Shown in pieces: positions 7,959-17,452 of a DNA stretch of 64,000 bases; the first letter of the stretch is position 1, and the number at the start of each line of letters is the position of its first letter. Location of the stretch: the NCBI RefSeq assembly GCF_018688455.1, contig NZ_CP061319.1, forward strand, positions 248,001 through 312,000. The letters are read 5' to 3'. The notes below the pieces were generated by a model that was not told where the DNA came from, made no database searches, and worked only from the letters and a program-made list of their open reading frames with translations. The position numbers and the translations under genes are program-made. The stretch is from Polynucleobacter sp. AM-7D1 (GTDB lineage: Bacteria; Pseudomonadota; Gammaproteobacteria; Burkholderiales; Burkholderiaceae).

Positions 7959-9290
7959 TTAGTCCATAAAAGGACCCCAGGACGGCTGACGTACATCTGA
8001 TCCTGGAATGCTCAATACCTGCTTAGAATTGCCATCTACTGAAACTGCAGCCAAAACCCGCTTCCCACCCAGCTTTGTGGAATACAGGACATAGCGGCCA
8101 TTTGCGGCAAAGGATGGGGACTCGTCGCTAGTGCCATCTGTCAGTGCTTGGGTATCGCCTGTTGCTAAATTGAGGATATACAGGCGGAATGCCCCGCCAA
8201 TATTGGCGATATAGGCCAGATACTTACCGTCCGGTGAAATGCGCGGTGAAGTTACAAAACCTTGCTTGAAGGTGATGCGTTTAGCGCCCTCAACCTGTTC
8301 ACCTTCGGAGCTCATCCGATAGATTTGCGGGTTGCCACCGCGATCGCTCGTAAAGTAAATATATCGACCATCTGCTGAATACTGTGGTTCGGTATCAATG
8401 GTGCGACCGCGCGTGAGGCGTTGTAGCCCAGTACCATCTGCATTAATGCCATAGATCTGGGTGTTGCCATCTTTGGAGAGTGATACAGCTAATTTCTTGC
8501 CATCTGGCGACCAGGCTGGCGCACTGTTATTTCCCTTTTGGTTGGATAGCGGAATACGGCGACCAGTAGCGAGTTCGTGGACATAGATAACAGGCTTGCG
8601 ATCTTCAAATGATACGTAAGCCACCTTCTTTCCATCGGGGGACCATGACGGAGAGATGATTGGCTCACCGCTATTCATGGCATTGCGAATATTTTGACCA
8701 TCTGCATCAGAGATCACCAAACGATAGCGTTTACCTTCTTTAATGACGTAGGAAAGGCGGGTTGAGAAGATACCCCGCTCACCCAATAATTTGAGGATGA
8801 TGTCATCTGCAATTTTGTGGCCTGCAGCACGCAAATTGTCTGCGCTGGAATTGATATTTAAGCCGCCAAGACTTTCGGATTTGCGAATATCAAAAAGCTT
8901 ATAGTGAATCTCAAACTGACCCGCGCCAGTTTGAACTACAGAGCCTACCGCCAAAGCATCTGCACCCCGAGCGACCCATGATTTGTAGTTCGGTGTGCCT
9001 TCATCACTTTCGCTGGCATTGCCGTTTTCAGTATTTTTGAAGTAACCACTGCGTGCCAAATCTTGACGAATGATGTCAGTAACACTAGTAGGTAATTTAT
9101 TCTCATCTTTGAATCGCATTACGGCAATGGGATAGAGTGACTGACCTACACCCGTGATTTCAATATTCATTTGCGCTAGCGCAGAGGAGCTCATACCAAA
9201 CATTGAGATCATCACAGCTAGCACTACTGTAGTAAGTGAAAAAACTTGTTTATAGGTAGTGCGCTTGATCAATTTAGCTACTTGCAACAT
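7959..9290 (-). CDS. tolB: Tol-Pal system beta-propeller protein TolB
   Basis: A 443-residue periplasmic protein: signal peptide ending at SALAQ (about residue 40), an N-terminal alpha/beta domain to about residue 180, then a six-bladed propeller seen as repeated SPDG/SADG strands (SWSPDGKKVAYVS, AWSPDGKKLAVS, QYSADGRYIYFTS, RISPDGKYLAYI, SFAANGRYVLYS). TolB shuttles between Pal and TolA during outer membrane constriction. The start is 3 bases after the tolA stop. Length and domain order are standard. Confidence 0.97.
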   Translation of the reverse strand: MLQVAKLIKRTTYKQVFSLTTVVLAVMISMFGMSSSALAQMNIEITGVGQSLYPIAVMRFKDENKLPTSVTDIIRQDLARSGYFKNTENGNASESDEGTPNYKSWVARGADALAVGSVVQTGAGQFEIHYKLFDIRKSESLGGLNINSSADNLRAAGHKIADDIILKLLGERGIFSTRLSYVIKEGKRYRLVISDADGQNIRNAMNSGEPIISPSWSPDGKKVAYVSFEDRKPVIYVHELATGRRIPLSNQKGNNSAPAWSPDGKKLAVSLSKDGNTQIYGINADGTGLQRLTRGRTIDTEPQYSADGRYIYFTSDRGGNPQIYRMSSEGEQVEGAKRITFKQGFVTSPRISPDGKYLAYIANIGGAFRLYILNLATGDTQALTDGTSDESPSFAANGRYVLYSTKLGGKRVLAAVSVDGNSKQVLSIPGSDVRQPSWGPFMD

Positions 9291-9293
9291 GCT

Positions 9294-10169
9294 TTAGTCC
9301 TTGGGTTTAAAGGTCAGCTTAACTTCTCTTTGGGGAATTTTGCCATTGTCGTCTTTCGGCAGACTTTCTGCGCGATTGAGCGCAAGTAGCACTGCGCGAT
9401 CCCAGCCAGCATTTCCACTGGAGCTCACGAGATCTGTACTTAAGATCGCGCCATCGGGTGCGAGATTGACTTTAACGACTGCCGCAGGATTTCCGCTTAT
9501 TGATTCTGGGTTAAATACGATGAGCGGCTTTACTTTCTTAACTACCTTATCTGTCCAGCCAGGTTGCGCATTGCCGCCAGCGCCAACTCCGCTGCCACTT
9601 GATCCACCACTACCGCCTTCTGCACCAGCAGCTGCACGCAGGCGAGCTAGCTGATCCGCACGCACTTTTTCAGCTGCGGCATTGGCTTTTGTTTCAGTAG
9701 GTGATTTGGATTCCACTTTTTGAGGAGGGTCAACTTTTTTTGGTTTTTCCTTCTCCTTTGGAGGTGGAGGTGCTTGCACTGGTTTGGGAACTTCTTTTTT
9801 TGGAGGCTCTTTTACTTTTTCCTTCGGTGGCGGAGGGGGAGGCTGTATAGCCTTAGGAACTTCTTTTGGCATTTCTTTTTTGGGAGGCTCTTTTTCAACA
9901 GGTTTTTTATTGATAGCGATGTCCGCTGCCTCTTCCTTGATCTCTGCCTTTACTTCTGGTACGACAGGTGTTTCAACTTGTTGACTAGCATCCCAGAGCT
10001 CAACTTCTACTCCAGATGGAGTGGAGTTATTCCAGTTGATACCAATGACTAAGAATGCAAGTAAACCTAAGTGCGCAGCTAATGAAAAACTAAAAGCACG
10101 TTTTGTGCTTTCATTTTTAGTTGAGCGTCCTCGAGAAAAATTCGAGTGAAAAGTTTGCGCGCTATTCAT
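9294..10169 (-). CDS. tolA: cell envelope integrity protein TolA
   Basis: A 291-residue protein with one membrane segment near residues 30-46 (LAAHLGLLAFLVIGINW). Domain II, about residues 65-190, is rich in Pro, Lys and Glu, with repeated QPPPPPPKEK and QAPPPPKEKEK blocks followed by an alanine-rich helix; this is more proline-rich than the alanine-rich domain II of enteric TolA. The C-terminal TonB/TolA fold runs from about 205 (WTDKVVKKVKPLIVF, VVKVNLAPDGAILSTDLVSSSG). It spans the periplasm and couples TolQR to TolB and Pal. The low-complexity repeats are the least certain part for read assembly. Confidence 0.95.
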   Translation of the reverse strand: MNSAQTFHSNFSRGRSTKNESTKRAFSFSLAAHLGLLAFLVIGINWNNSTPSGVEVELWDASQQVETPVVPEVKAEIKEEAADIAINKKPVEKEPPKKEMPKEVPKAIQPPPPPPKEKVKEPPKKEVPKPVQAPPPPKEKEKPKKVDPPQKVESKSPTETKANAAAEKVRADQLARLRAAAGAEGGSGGSSGSGVGAGGNAQPGWTDKVVKKVKPLIVFNPESISGNPAAVVKVNLAPDGAILSTDLVSSSGNAGWDRAVLLALNRAESLPKDDNGKIPQREVKLTFKPKD

Positions 10170-10188
10170 GTATGCGGAACAAAAAGCC

Positions 10189-10608
10189 TTATTGACTCTT
10201 CACGGCAAGACCAACACGTTTCACGCCATTTTCTTTGAGTTTAGACATGACTTCCATCACGACTTCATATTTAATAGATTTGTCTGCAGCAAGAACAACG
10301 GGTTGCTCGGCCGATTTTTCTGCTTGTGATCTTGCAAATGTACCGAGCTCAAATTTATTTAAGGTTTGAACCGGATCACCATCTTTGCGAACGATGATGT
10401 TTTCATTGGCATCGATTGTTAAAAAGACGGGTGGCAAAGATTGCACTTTTGCACCACCTACAGTTGGTAAATTGACGACACCAGGATTGACCATCGGTGC
10501 AGTCACCATGAAGATGACGAGCAGCACCAACATCACATCAATGTAAGGTACGACATTGATGTCGGCCATTGCCCGACGCTTAGAGGATTTTCTGAGTGAG
10601 CCAGCCAT
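10189..10608 (-). CDS. tolR: Tol-Pal system protein TolR
   Basis: A 139-residue ExbD/TolR protein with one membrane helix near the N-terminus (NVVPYIDVMLVLLVIFMVTA, about 19-38). The proton-path aspartate is in YIDVML. The periplasmic domain follows. With TolQ it forms the proton-driven motor that energises TolA. It lies two bases from tolQ and 19 from tolA. It differs from the ExbD copy at 16069-16515, which goes with exbB. Confidence 0.95.
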   Translation of the reverse strand: MAGSLRKSSKRRAMADINVVPYIDVMLVLLVIFMVTAPMVNPGVVNLPTVGGAKVQSLPPVFLTIDANENIIVRKDGDPVQTLNKFELGTFARSQAEKSAEQPVVLAADKSIKYEVVMEVMSKLKENGVKRVGLAVKSQ

Positions 10609-10610
10609 GC

Positions 10611-11267
10611 TTATTTGCCTGAAGCTTGGCGTTGCAAGATGTTAGTGAACTCTTCGATAAAGGTTTCAAAGCGGATGGCGAGCCGATCCACATCCGTTGC
10701 TGCGCGGTTGTATGCAACTACCGCAGGAATTGCGGCAAAAAGACCGATCGCGGTTGCAACCAGCGCTTCAGCAATGCCTGGGGCTACCGCTGCCAAGGTA
10801 GCGTTTTGAACATTGGCTAAACCGCGGAAGGCATGCATGATCCCCCAAACGGTACCAAAAAGGCCAATATAGGGGGATACAGAGCCTACAGAAGCTAGGA
10901 ATGGTAGGTTGGCTTCCAACATATCCATTTCACGCTGGTAGGTGGCTTTCATGGCGCGGCGGGCGGCGTCAATTTCTCGCACTTTCATGAACTCCTGCAT
11001 GCCGGCCTCAAAGATATGTTCTAAAACAGCATCGCTACGGGTATTGCGCTGAGCAGCATTAAATAAGGTGTTGAGATCTCCGCCGGACCAAAAGTCACGC
11101 TCAAAACGCTCGGTGTCTTGCCTTACGCCTCGCAGAATGGCCGTTTTCTTAAAAATGATAGTCCAGGAGGCCACAGACATGCTGAGTAATAACAACATTA
11201 CTAGCTGGACTAATAGGCTGGCATTTAGGACTAGGGAGAGGAATGAGAGGTCTTGTGTAGTGGTCAT
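10611..11267 (-). CDS. tolQ: Tol-Pal system protein TolQ
   Basis: A 218-residue MotA/TolQ/ExbB protein with three membrane helices: about 15-35, 125-150 (SVGSVSPYIGLFGTVWGIM, with the family signature GLFGTVWGIM) and 160-185 (ATAIGLFAAIPAVVAYN). It is the first gene of the tolQRAB-pal-cpoB-queC operon, so the promoter should lie in the 70-base gap shared with the divergent glyA. A ybgC thioesterase, often the first gene of this operon in other bacteria, is not present here. Confidence 0.96.
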   Translation of the reverse strand: MTTTQDLSFLSLVLNASLLVQLVMLLLLSMSVASWTIIFKKTAILRGVRQDTERFERDFWSGGDLNTLFNAAQRNTRSDAVLEHIFEAGMQEFMKVREIDAARRAMKATYQREMDMLEANLPFLASVGSVSPYIGLFGTVWGIMHAFRGLANVQNATLAAVAPGIAEALVATAIGLFAAIPAVVAYNRAATDVDRLAIRFETFIEEFTNILQRQASGK

Positions 11268-11337
11268 GGTGGATTTTGTATGATGTAGGTTGATTTTACT
11301 AAGTTAATTCACTCAGCAATACAACTTCATCGGGATT

Positions 11338-12588
11338 ATGACCATGTTTGACCGCCAAAACACCTTAGCCAAAACCGACCCAGAATTGTGGGCAGCGATT
11401 CAGAATGAGAATAAGCGTCAGGAAGACCATATTGAACTGATTGCATCTGAGAACTACACCTCCCCAGCGGTCATGCAGGCGCAGGGCTCTCAGTTGACCA
11501 ATAAATATGCCGAAGGCTATCCAGGCAAGCGCTATTACGGTGGTTGCGAGTTTGTGGACGTTGCTGAACAATTGGCGATTGATCGCGTTAAGGCCTTGTT
11601 TGGTGCTGAAGCGGCTAACGTGCAGCCCCATTGTGGCGCATCTGCTAACCAAGCAGTGTTCTTGGCTTTCTTAAAGCCTGGCGATACCTTCATGGGTATG
11701 AGCTTGGCTGAAGGCGGTCACCTGACGCACGGCATGGCTTTGAATATGAGTGGTAAGTGGTTTAACCCAATTGCTTATGGCTTAGATAAAAATGAAGAGA
11801 TTGATTACGAGCAGATGGAGCGTTTAGCCCGTGAGCACAATCCAAAGTTGATTATTGCTGGCGCCTCTGCGTACTCTAGAAAAATTGATTTCGAGCGTAT
11901 CGGTAAATTGGCCAAAGAAGTAGGCGCGATTTTCATGGTGGATATGGCGCACTATGCTGGCTTAGTGGCTGCTGGTGTATATACAAACCCAGTGCCCCAT
12001 GCTGATATCGTGACTTCCACTACTCACAAGAGCTTACGAGGTCCACGTGGCGGCATCATCTTGATGAAAGCCGAGCACGAGAAAGCTATTAACTCCGCGG
12101 TATTCCCGGGCCTACAGGGTGGCCCATTGATGCACGTGATTGCTGGTAAGGCTGCAGCGTTTAAAGAGGCACAAGAGCCTAGCTTTATTGATTATCAAAA
12201 ACAAGTAGTCGCTAATGCCAAAGCTTTAGCTGAGACATTGATTGCTCGTGGCTTGCGTATTGTCTCTGGCGGTACAGATTCTCACGTGATGTTGGTGGAC
12301 CTACGTGCCAAGAAGATGACTGGTAAAGAGGCTGAGCGTGTATTGGGCGAAGCGCACATAACTTGTAATAAGAACGGCATTCCAAACGATCCAGAAAAAC
12401 CAATGGTGACCAGTGGTATTCGTTTGGGCTCACCTGCCATGACAACACGTGGCTTTAAAGAAGCGGAAGCACGTCAAGTTGGTAATTTCATTGCGGATGT
12501 TTTGGACAATCCAAATGATGCTGACAATATCTTCAAAGTTCGTGCGCAAGTAGCTGAGTTGACTAAGCGTTTCCCGGTTTACGGCTAA
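11338..12588 (+). CDS. glyA: serine hydroxymethyltransferase
   Basis: A 416-residue fold-type I PLP enzyme that interconverts serine and glycine with tetrahydrofolate. The PLP lysine is in [15 protein letters not shown] (about residue 230). The N-terminal substrate loops [29 protein letters not shown] and the PLP-phosphate region [13 protein letters not shown] are intact. The start could be the ATG at 11338 or the second at 11344. Nothing like a glycine riboswitch fits in the 70-base upstream gap. nrdR follows 41 bases downstream. Confidence 0.97.
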   Translation: MTMFDRQNTLAKTDPELWAAIQNENKRQEDHIELIASENYTSPAVMQAQGSQLTNKYAEGYPGKRYYGGCEFVDVAEQLAIDRVKALFGAEAANVQPHCGASANQAVFLAFLKPGDTFMGMSLAEGGHLTHGMALNMSGKWFNPIAYGLDKNEEIDYEQMERLAREHNPKLIIAGASAYSRKIDFERIGKLAKEVGAIFMVDMAHYAGLVAAGVYTNPVPHADIVTSTTHKSLRGPRGGIILMKAEHEKAINSAVFPGLQGGPLMHVIAGKAAAFKEAQEPSFIDYQKQVVANAKALAETLIARGLRIVSGGTDSHVMLVDLRAKKMTGKEAERVLGEAHITCNKNGIPNDPEKPMVTSGIRLGSPAMTTRGFKEAEARQVGNFIADVLDNPNDADNIFKVRAQVAELTKRFPVYG

Positions 12589-12629
12589 TAAAAATAACTG
12601 ACTAAACTAAAACGTAAAGAAGAACTACA

Positions 12630-13076
12630 TTGCGCTGCCCTTTCTGCCATAACGACGATACTCAAGTTCTGGATACTCGTGTATCGGATGAGGGCGACAC
12701 GATTCGACGCCGCCGCCGTTGTGCCAAATGCGATAAACGATTTACGACTTATGAGCGTGTAGAGCTTGTATTGCCAGCAATCGTCAAGAAGAACGGTAGC
12801 CGTGTTGAATACAGTCATGACAAGTTGGTTAGTTCAGTCAAGCTAGCCTTGCGCAAGCGCCCTGTCTCATCAGATTCTGTTGATGAATCGATTGCTCGGA
12901 TTGAAGAGAAGCTACTCAGCCTGGGCGAAAAAGAAATCCCAAGTGAGCGCGTTGGTGAGCTGGTGATGCGTGAACTCAAGCGCTTAGATAAAGTTGCTTA
13001 CATTCGCTTTGCCTCTGTCTACAGAAGTTTTGCAGATATTGAATCTTTTGAGAGTGCACTCAAAGAGTTGAAATAA
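12630..13076 (+). CDS. nrdR: transcriptional repressor NrdR
   Basis: A 148-residue regulator of ribonucleotide reductase genes. It has the N-terminal zinc ribbon CPFC...CAKCDKRF (Cys3, Cys6, Cys31, Cys34), the arginine run typical of the family (RRRRR), and the ATP-cone from about 46. The start is a TTG at 12630, required because the protein must begin MRCPFC; the purine-rich AAAGAAGAA at 12616-12624 serves as the ribosome site. The glyA-nrdR pairing is common in betaproteobacteria. Confidence 0.96.
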   Translation: MRCPFCHNDDTQVLDTRVSDEGDTIRRRRRCAKCDKRFTTYERVELVLPAIVKKNGSRVEYSHDKLVSSVKLALRKRPVSSDSVDESIARIEEKLLSLGEKEIPSERVGELVMRELKRLDKVAYIRFASVYRSFADIESFESALKELK

Positions 13077-13115
13077 GAAAACCTTAAATACCCAGCCAGT
13101 TAAATAGATCAGAGA

Positions 13116-13153
13116 AATAAAAAAAGGACTGCATATGCAGTCCTTTTTTTATT
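13116..13153. terminator. bidirectional rho-independent terminator between nrdR and adk
   Basis: A perfect 38-base inverted repeat centred at 13134/13135. The GC-rich core GGACTGCATATGCAGTCC (13126-13143) is flanked by A runs on the left and T runs on the right, so it works in both directions for the convergent nrdR and adk genes. Confidence 0.9.
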
Positions 13154-13174
13154 CGCAAGTTGCGAAGTTTTTAT

Positions 13175-13861
<687 letters not shown>

Positions 13862-13946
13862 TTATTGTCCCGTATTTTTTCGGGATCCTTTGTAACTAAT
13901 TCCTAGGATTATCCCCGAGAGAACCCTTCGGGCTCAGGATTCTCGC

Positions 13947-14711
13947 TTAGGAGGCTAGGATGCGACGTACCCGATCTAGATCTTCCGCAGTGTCAACCCC
14001 TGCTGGCGGGGCTTCGCTGGCAGTATGGACGGCAATTCGGTAGCCGTTCCAGAGGGCGCGAAGCTGTTCTAAGGTCTCTGCCTGCTCTGGTGGCGCTGGC
14101 TCAAGGCGGGTGTATGCCTGCAAAAAGTCAGCTCGGTAAGCGTAAATGCCTAGATGGCGTAGGTGGATCACTTTGACCGATGTCTCCGCATCCCGCACAA
14201 ACGGAATGGTGGCTCTAGAGAAGTAAAGCGCCTCATTGGAGCGATTAAGAACCACCTTAACAACATTGGGGTTTATGATTTCCGCTTCATCTGTAATGGG
14301 TACGGCAACAGTTGAAATCGCGCAGGCGGCATTGTCAGCCAAAGTTTGAGCAACTTGATTGATCAACTCTGGCGGAATCAAGGGTTCATCACCTTGGACA
14401 TTGACGACTAAGGTATCAGCTGGAAGCTTTAATAGTTGTGCCACTTCTGCAATGCGGTCTGTACCAGTGGGGTGGTCTGGGCTGGTTAATAAACACTCGA
14501 TACGATGTTCATCGCATGCTGCTTGAATTTCTGGTGAATCAGTTGCGACGACAACACTTTGCGCATTGGATTGCTGCGCACGTTCGGCCACACGAATCAC
14601 CATCGGCTTGCCACCAATATCGGCGAGGGGCTTGCGAGGTAGGCGAGTTGAACCCAGTCTGGCAGGAATAACAACTAAAAATTCTGGTGGTTTGGAAGTT
14701 TGAATACTCAT
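13947..14711 (-). CDS. kdsB: 3-deoxy-manno-octulosonate cytidylyltransferase
   Basis: A 254-residue CMP-Kdo synthetase, which activates Kdo for the lipopolysaccharide inner core. The N-terminal nucleotide loop is [20 protein letters not shown] (8-27); NVQGDEPLIPP holds the metal-binding aspartate, and HLRHLGIYAYR and GVDTAEDLDRVR are typical family blocks. It follows ycaR by 25 bases on the same strand and belongs with lpxK functionally. Confidence 0.96.
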   Translation of the reverse strand: MSIQTSKPPEFLVVIPARLGSTRLPRKPLADIGGKPMVIRVAERAQQSNAQSVVVATDSPEIQAACDEHRIECLLTSPDHPTGTDRIAEVAQLLKLPADTLVVNVQGDEPLIPPELINQVAQTLADNAACAISTVAVPITDEAEIINPNVVKVVLNRSNEALYFSRATIPFVRDAETSVKVIHLRHLGIYAYRADFLQAYTRLEPAPPEQAETLEQLRALWNGYRIAVHTASEAPPAGVDTAEDLDRVRRILAS

Positions 14712-14736
14712 TCGCTAGATTGCGCTTAATCAACAA

Positions 14737-14916
14737 TTAATTGATTTCATCGGCAGTAAGACTTCGGGCCTCATCAACCAGCATCACTGGGATGTCATTA
14801 CGAATGGGGTAAGCCAGGCGATCAGCTTTGCAAATGAGTTCGTGTTTTTCGGCATCCAAATGCAAAGTGCTTTTGCATATAGGGCATACTAAAATTTCGA
14901 GTAAGCGCTTGTCCAT
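14737..14916 (-). CDS. ycaR: Trm112/YcaR (UPF0434) family small zinc-ribbon protein
   Basis: A 59-residue protein starting [20 protein letters not shown] and ending TADEIN. CPIC (11-14) and a later cysteine (29) in [20 protein letters not shown] match the YcaR family; only three of four possible zinc ligands are cysteine, as in E. coli YcaR. The molecular role is not established. The family sits between lpxK and kdsB in many proteobacteria, exactly as here (18 bases from lpxK, 25 from kdsB). Confidence 0.92.
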   Translation of the reverse strand: MDKRLLEILVCPICKSTLHLDAEKHELICKADRLAYPIRNDIPVMLVDEARSLTADEIN

Positions 14917-14934
14917 ATTTAATCTTTGCTCTTT

Positions 14935-16026
14935 TTATAAAGTGTATCGATTTGGATCGGGTCTTTGCAAAATAGACTGCAGCCAATCTGCTAATGTATT
15001 TGGGATCTTCAGGCTCATTGGAACAACCCAAATACGTTCGTCCTGTATTGAGGTGCATTTTACGGCATCCTTCTCCGTAATCAGGATGCATTTCGCGTTG
15101 ATGGAGTTAAAAAACGCTGGGGTGTAGCTAGCGTGATCGGCTAAGCCAATACATTTTCCAGTGATACCTTGTTTCATTAAATCATCAAAAAAGCGTTGGG
15201 GATTACCAATGGCTGCAACAGCGGTGATCTCATTGGGAAGATATGCATTTGCAATAGCTTCTAGAGATTGTGTGTTACCAGGGGAATTTAGTTGATAGGG
15301 CGCGCCTAGTTGGCTAGAGAGTGTAAATGCGCGGCGGCCTAAAAAGTACTCATCCACTGGAGTTGCAGTTGTATTTGCGCCTGTCATCAATGTGGCATCT
15401 CGCTCTCGGAAAGCAGGCTCACGCAAGGGTCCAGCAGGCAGTAAAAAGCCATTGCCTTCACCGCGTTGATCACGCACAACAAATTCAATATCGCGACCCC
15501 CTTCGCGAGCAGGCCAACGTACCAAGCTGCGATGTTGCAAACCATCATCGCTGATGATGACGTTCACCGAGGGGCTATTTCTTAAGAGCGAGCGAATACT
15601 TTTTATCCGTTTTGGATGAACCCAAATTGGAAATTGATCTTGTGTACGTTTGGCAATGAGAACGGGCTCATCACCTACTTCTGCGGGATTGGAATCGCTA
15701 CTCACTTGCTGTGGGGTGTTTGATGCCGGAGCGCCATAACCTCTGCTGATAATTCCGGGTTTCCACCCCATGCTTGCGAGTCGTTCTGCTAGTGCAATGA
15801 CGATGGGGGTTTTACCTGTGCCTCCTACGCGAATATTACCGACGATGATGATGGGCACAGCTTGCGGCTTATTTTTTCCTAAGTTCAGATCATTGACTAA
15901 ATCCAAAGCTTGATTGATCCAACCGTACACCTTTGATAAAGGCCAGACGATGAGGCTGGTTGGCCCACGCCTTTCCCAAAACCGGGGGGCCTTATTAAAG
16001 AAAGAAGTTTTTTTTGGTGATGACAT
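14935..16026 (-). CDS. lpxK: tetraacyldisaccharide 4'-kinase
   Basis: A 363-residue LpxK, which phosphorylates the 4' position of the lipid A precursor at the inner membrane. The P-loop is GNIRVGGTGKTPIVIALAERL-like (about 62-82, core GGTGKTP), followed by SRGYGA, EPVLIAKRT and SDDGLQHR, the usual catalytic segment. The N-terminus has the amphipathic membrane-binding helix ahead of the P-loop. There is a 42-base gap from exbD upstream. Confidence 0.96.
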   Translation of the reverse strand: MSSPKKTSFFNKAPRFWERRGPTSLIVWPLSKVYGWINQALDLVNDLNLGKNKPQAVPIIIVGNIRVGGTGKTPIVIALAERLASMGWKPGIISRGYGAPASNTPQQVSSDSNPAEVGDEPVLIAKRTQDQFPIWVHPKRIKSIRSLLRNSPSVNVIISDDGLQHRSLVRWPAREGGRDIEFVVRDQRGEGNGFLLPAGPLREPAFRERDATLMTGANTTATPVDEYFLGRRAFTLSSQLGAPYQLNSPGNTQSLEAIANAYLPNEITAVAAIGNPQRFFDDLMKQGITGKCIGLADHASYTPAFFNSINAKCILITEKDAVKCTSIQDERIWVVPMSLKIPNTLADWLQSILQRPDPNRYTL

Positions 16027-16068
16027 TAAAGGCGACTTGTTTAGCTCAATATTTCTAATGGACTGAAT

Positions 16069-16515
16069 TTATTTCTTCGTAGTTTGACTGCTAAACACAA
16101 TATTAGATAGATTGGCGTCGCGCGCAGCCTCTAGGGCGGTTACGACTGCCTGGTGGGGCGCTTTAGCATCTGCATCGATATTGACCTGGATGGAATTATC
16201 TTTGTTCAGTGAATTGAGGCTATTGCTGAGTTGGCTGCGGTCAGTTACCTTGCCGTTAATAGCAAAGCGCCCATCTCGACTGACTGCGATATGAATTTGC
16301 TTCACCTCTGACTGGCTTGCTGCGCCATTGGCAGTCGGCAGGGTGATGGCTAGTTCTTGATAGCGCGTGAAGGTCGTGGAGATCATCAGAAATATCAGCA
16401 CTACTAAAAGCACATCAATAAAAGGAATGAGATTGATTTCGGGCTCCACAGAGGATGAGCGAACCCCTAATGAAAATTGGCCTCGGTGCTGAAGCTTATT
16501 TTCTAGCCAACTCAT
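16069..16515 (-). CDS. exbD: ExbD/TolR family biopolymer transporter
   Basis: A 148-residue protein with one membrane helix (INLIPFIDVLLVVLIFLMIS, about 28-47) and the proton-path aspartate in FIDVLLV. The periplasmic domain follows. With ExbB it energises TonB-dependent outer membrane uptake, or another partner; no tonB gene is next to it here. Its ATG overlaps the exbB stop (ATGA). It lies directly before lpxK, the usual order in betaproteobacteria. Confidence 0.92.
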   Translation of the reverse strand: MSWLENKLQHRGQFSLGVRSSSVEPEINLIPFIDVLLVVLIFLMISTTFTRYQELAITLPTANGAASQSEVKQIHIAVSRDGRFAINGKVTDRSQLSNSLNSLNKDNSIQVNIDADAKAPHQAVVTALEAARDANLSNIVFSSQTTKK

Positions 16516-17138
16516 TTTTTATCCGTAGTAGGTGGATAAAGTTTTTTAAATAATTGGCGGGTAAATTCTTCGCATTCATGTTGGCGTTGATTTGCCATTG
16601 CCCGCAGGCCACGCCATGCAGCTAAAGCAGGAATCGCAATCAATAAACCAAAAGCCGTGTTGTAGAGAGCAATAGAGATGCCATGAGCTAGTTGTTGAGG
16701 GCTGTTCACACCCTGACTGCCAAAAATTTCAATCATGCCGACAACGGTGCCAAATAAACCTAGTAAGGGTGCGACTGTCGCGATAGTGGCTAGCGCGCCT
16801 AAATAGCGATCTAGTTTTAGCCAGGTTGATTGAGCGCTTGCTTGCAACTCTTCTAAAGCGGAGTCTGCAGAGCTGCCAGAGGCCTTTTCGCGCAGAATGC
16901 AGGCAAAAAGTGAGCTTACCGGAGAGAGTTGGCCAATAGTCCTAATTTCGTCTTCAGAAACCTTTTTTTGCTGGGAAATAGCATTTGCCACTCCAAATGT
17001 GGATTCAAGGCTATCTTTGGGGAAAATATGAATTTGGCGTAAATACCAAGCCCGCTCGAGGATGATGGCCAGTCCGATAACCGAGATAATAAGTAGGGGC
17101 CAAATAGGCCAGCCAGCAGACAGTAAGATTGAGTACAT
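16512..17138 (-). CDS. exbB: ExbB/MotA/TolQ family proton channel protein
   Basis: A 208-residue protein with three membrane helices: about 7-27 (GWPIWPLLIISVIGLAIIL), 115-135 (ATVAPLLGLFGTVVGMIEIF) and 150-172 (ISIALYNTAFGLLIAIPALA). The family signature PLLGLFGTVVGMI is intact. It pairs with exbD downstream and is first in the block leading through lpxK to kdsB. The 314-base region upstream is shared with the divergent xseA. Confidence 0.93.
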   Translation of the reverse strand: MYSILLSAGWPIWPLLIISVIGLAIILERAWYLRQIHIFPKDSLESTFGVANAISQQKKVSEDEIRTIGQLSPVSSLFACILREKASGSSADSALEELQASAQSTWLKLDRYLGALATIATVAPLLGLFGTVVGMIEIFGSQGVNSPQQLAHGISIALYNTAFGLLIAIPALAAWRGLRAMANQRQHECEEFTRQLFKKLYPPTTDKK

Positions 17139-17452
17139 AAGCTCAGTACTTTAGCTGAATTAAAAGTGGGCTTTGACAAAGCGATCCTGTGGATAACTCT
17201 GTGCAAAACTTTTTAGGAAGACTCGTGTAAGTCCTTGATTTATAGTGAATAAGGGTAGTTTATGCTTGAATATAGGTAAATAGATCTTGAAAATTACCTA
17301 TATAAATCAATGACTTAAATTATTAATGTTGGATTTATGAGACGTTTTGGGTCAGTAATTACTTACTTATAAGAGTTAAACCTAGGGTGTATGCGTTTAT
17401 GTGGATATTTATTGCCTGCTAGCCCTGATGCCTGTGTAGAAAAAGAGGAAAA
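17139..17452. promoter_or_regulatory. AT-rich divergent spacer between exbB and xseA with DnaA-box-like sites
   Basis: No gene is seen in these 314 bases. A perfect DnaA-box consensus lies at 17188-17196 (TGTGGATAA, complement of TTATCCACA) and is followed by a TGTGCAAAA. A one-mismatch copy (TGTGGATAT) is at 17400-17408. Between them is a very AT-rich stretch with a 10-base inverted repeat (17270-17279 with 17294-17303). A TTGACA at 17173-17178 could be a -35 element. Promoters for both neighbours must be here; DnaA binding is inference. Confidence 0.4.
17270..17303. repeat. inverted repeat with 14-base spacer
   Basis: Ten-base perfect arms, ATATAGGTAA (17270-17279) and TTACCTATAT (17294-17303). 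They lie about 150 bases upstream of xseA and 130 upstream of exbB. They could be a regulator site or fold as a weak hairpin; the AT-rich arms argue against a terminator. Confidence 0.5.

Noticed and set aside
9720..10052. Plus-strand open frame with repeated Trp, Phe and Leu opposite tolA
   Set aside because: It is the antisense shadow of the Pro/Lys repeats of tolA domain II.
11268..11337. Possible glycine riboswitch before glyA
   Set aside because: The gap is only 70 bases and no aptamer-like pairing was seen.
14822..15127. Open frames on both strands around ycaR and lpxK
   Set aside because: They are shadows; ycaR itself is the real short gene at 14737-14916 and lpxK covers the rest.
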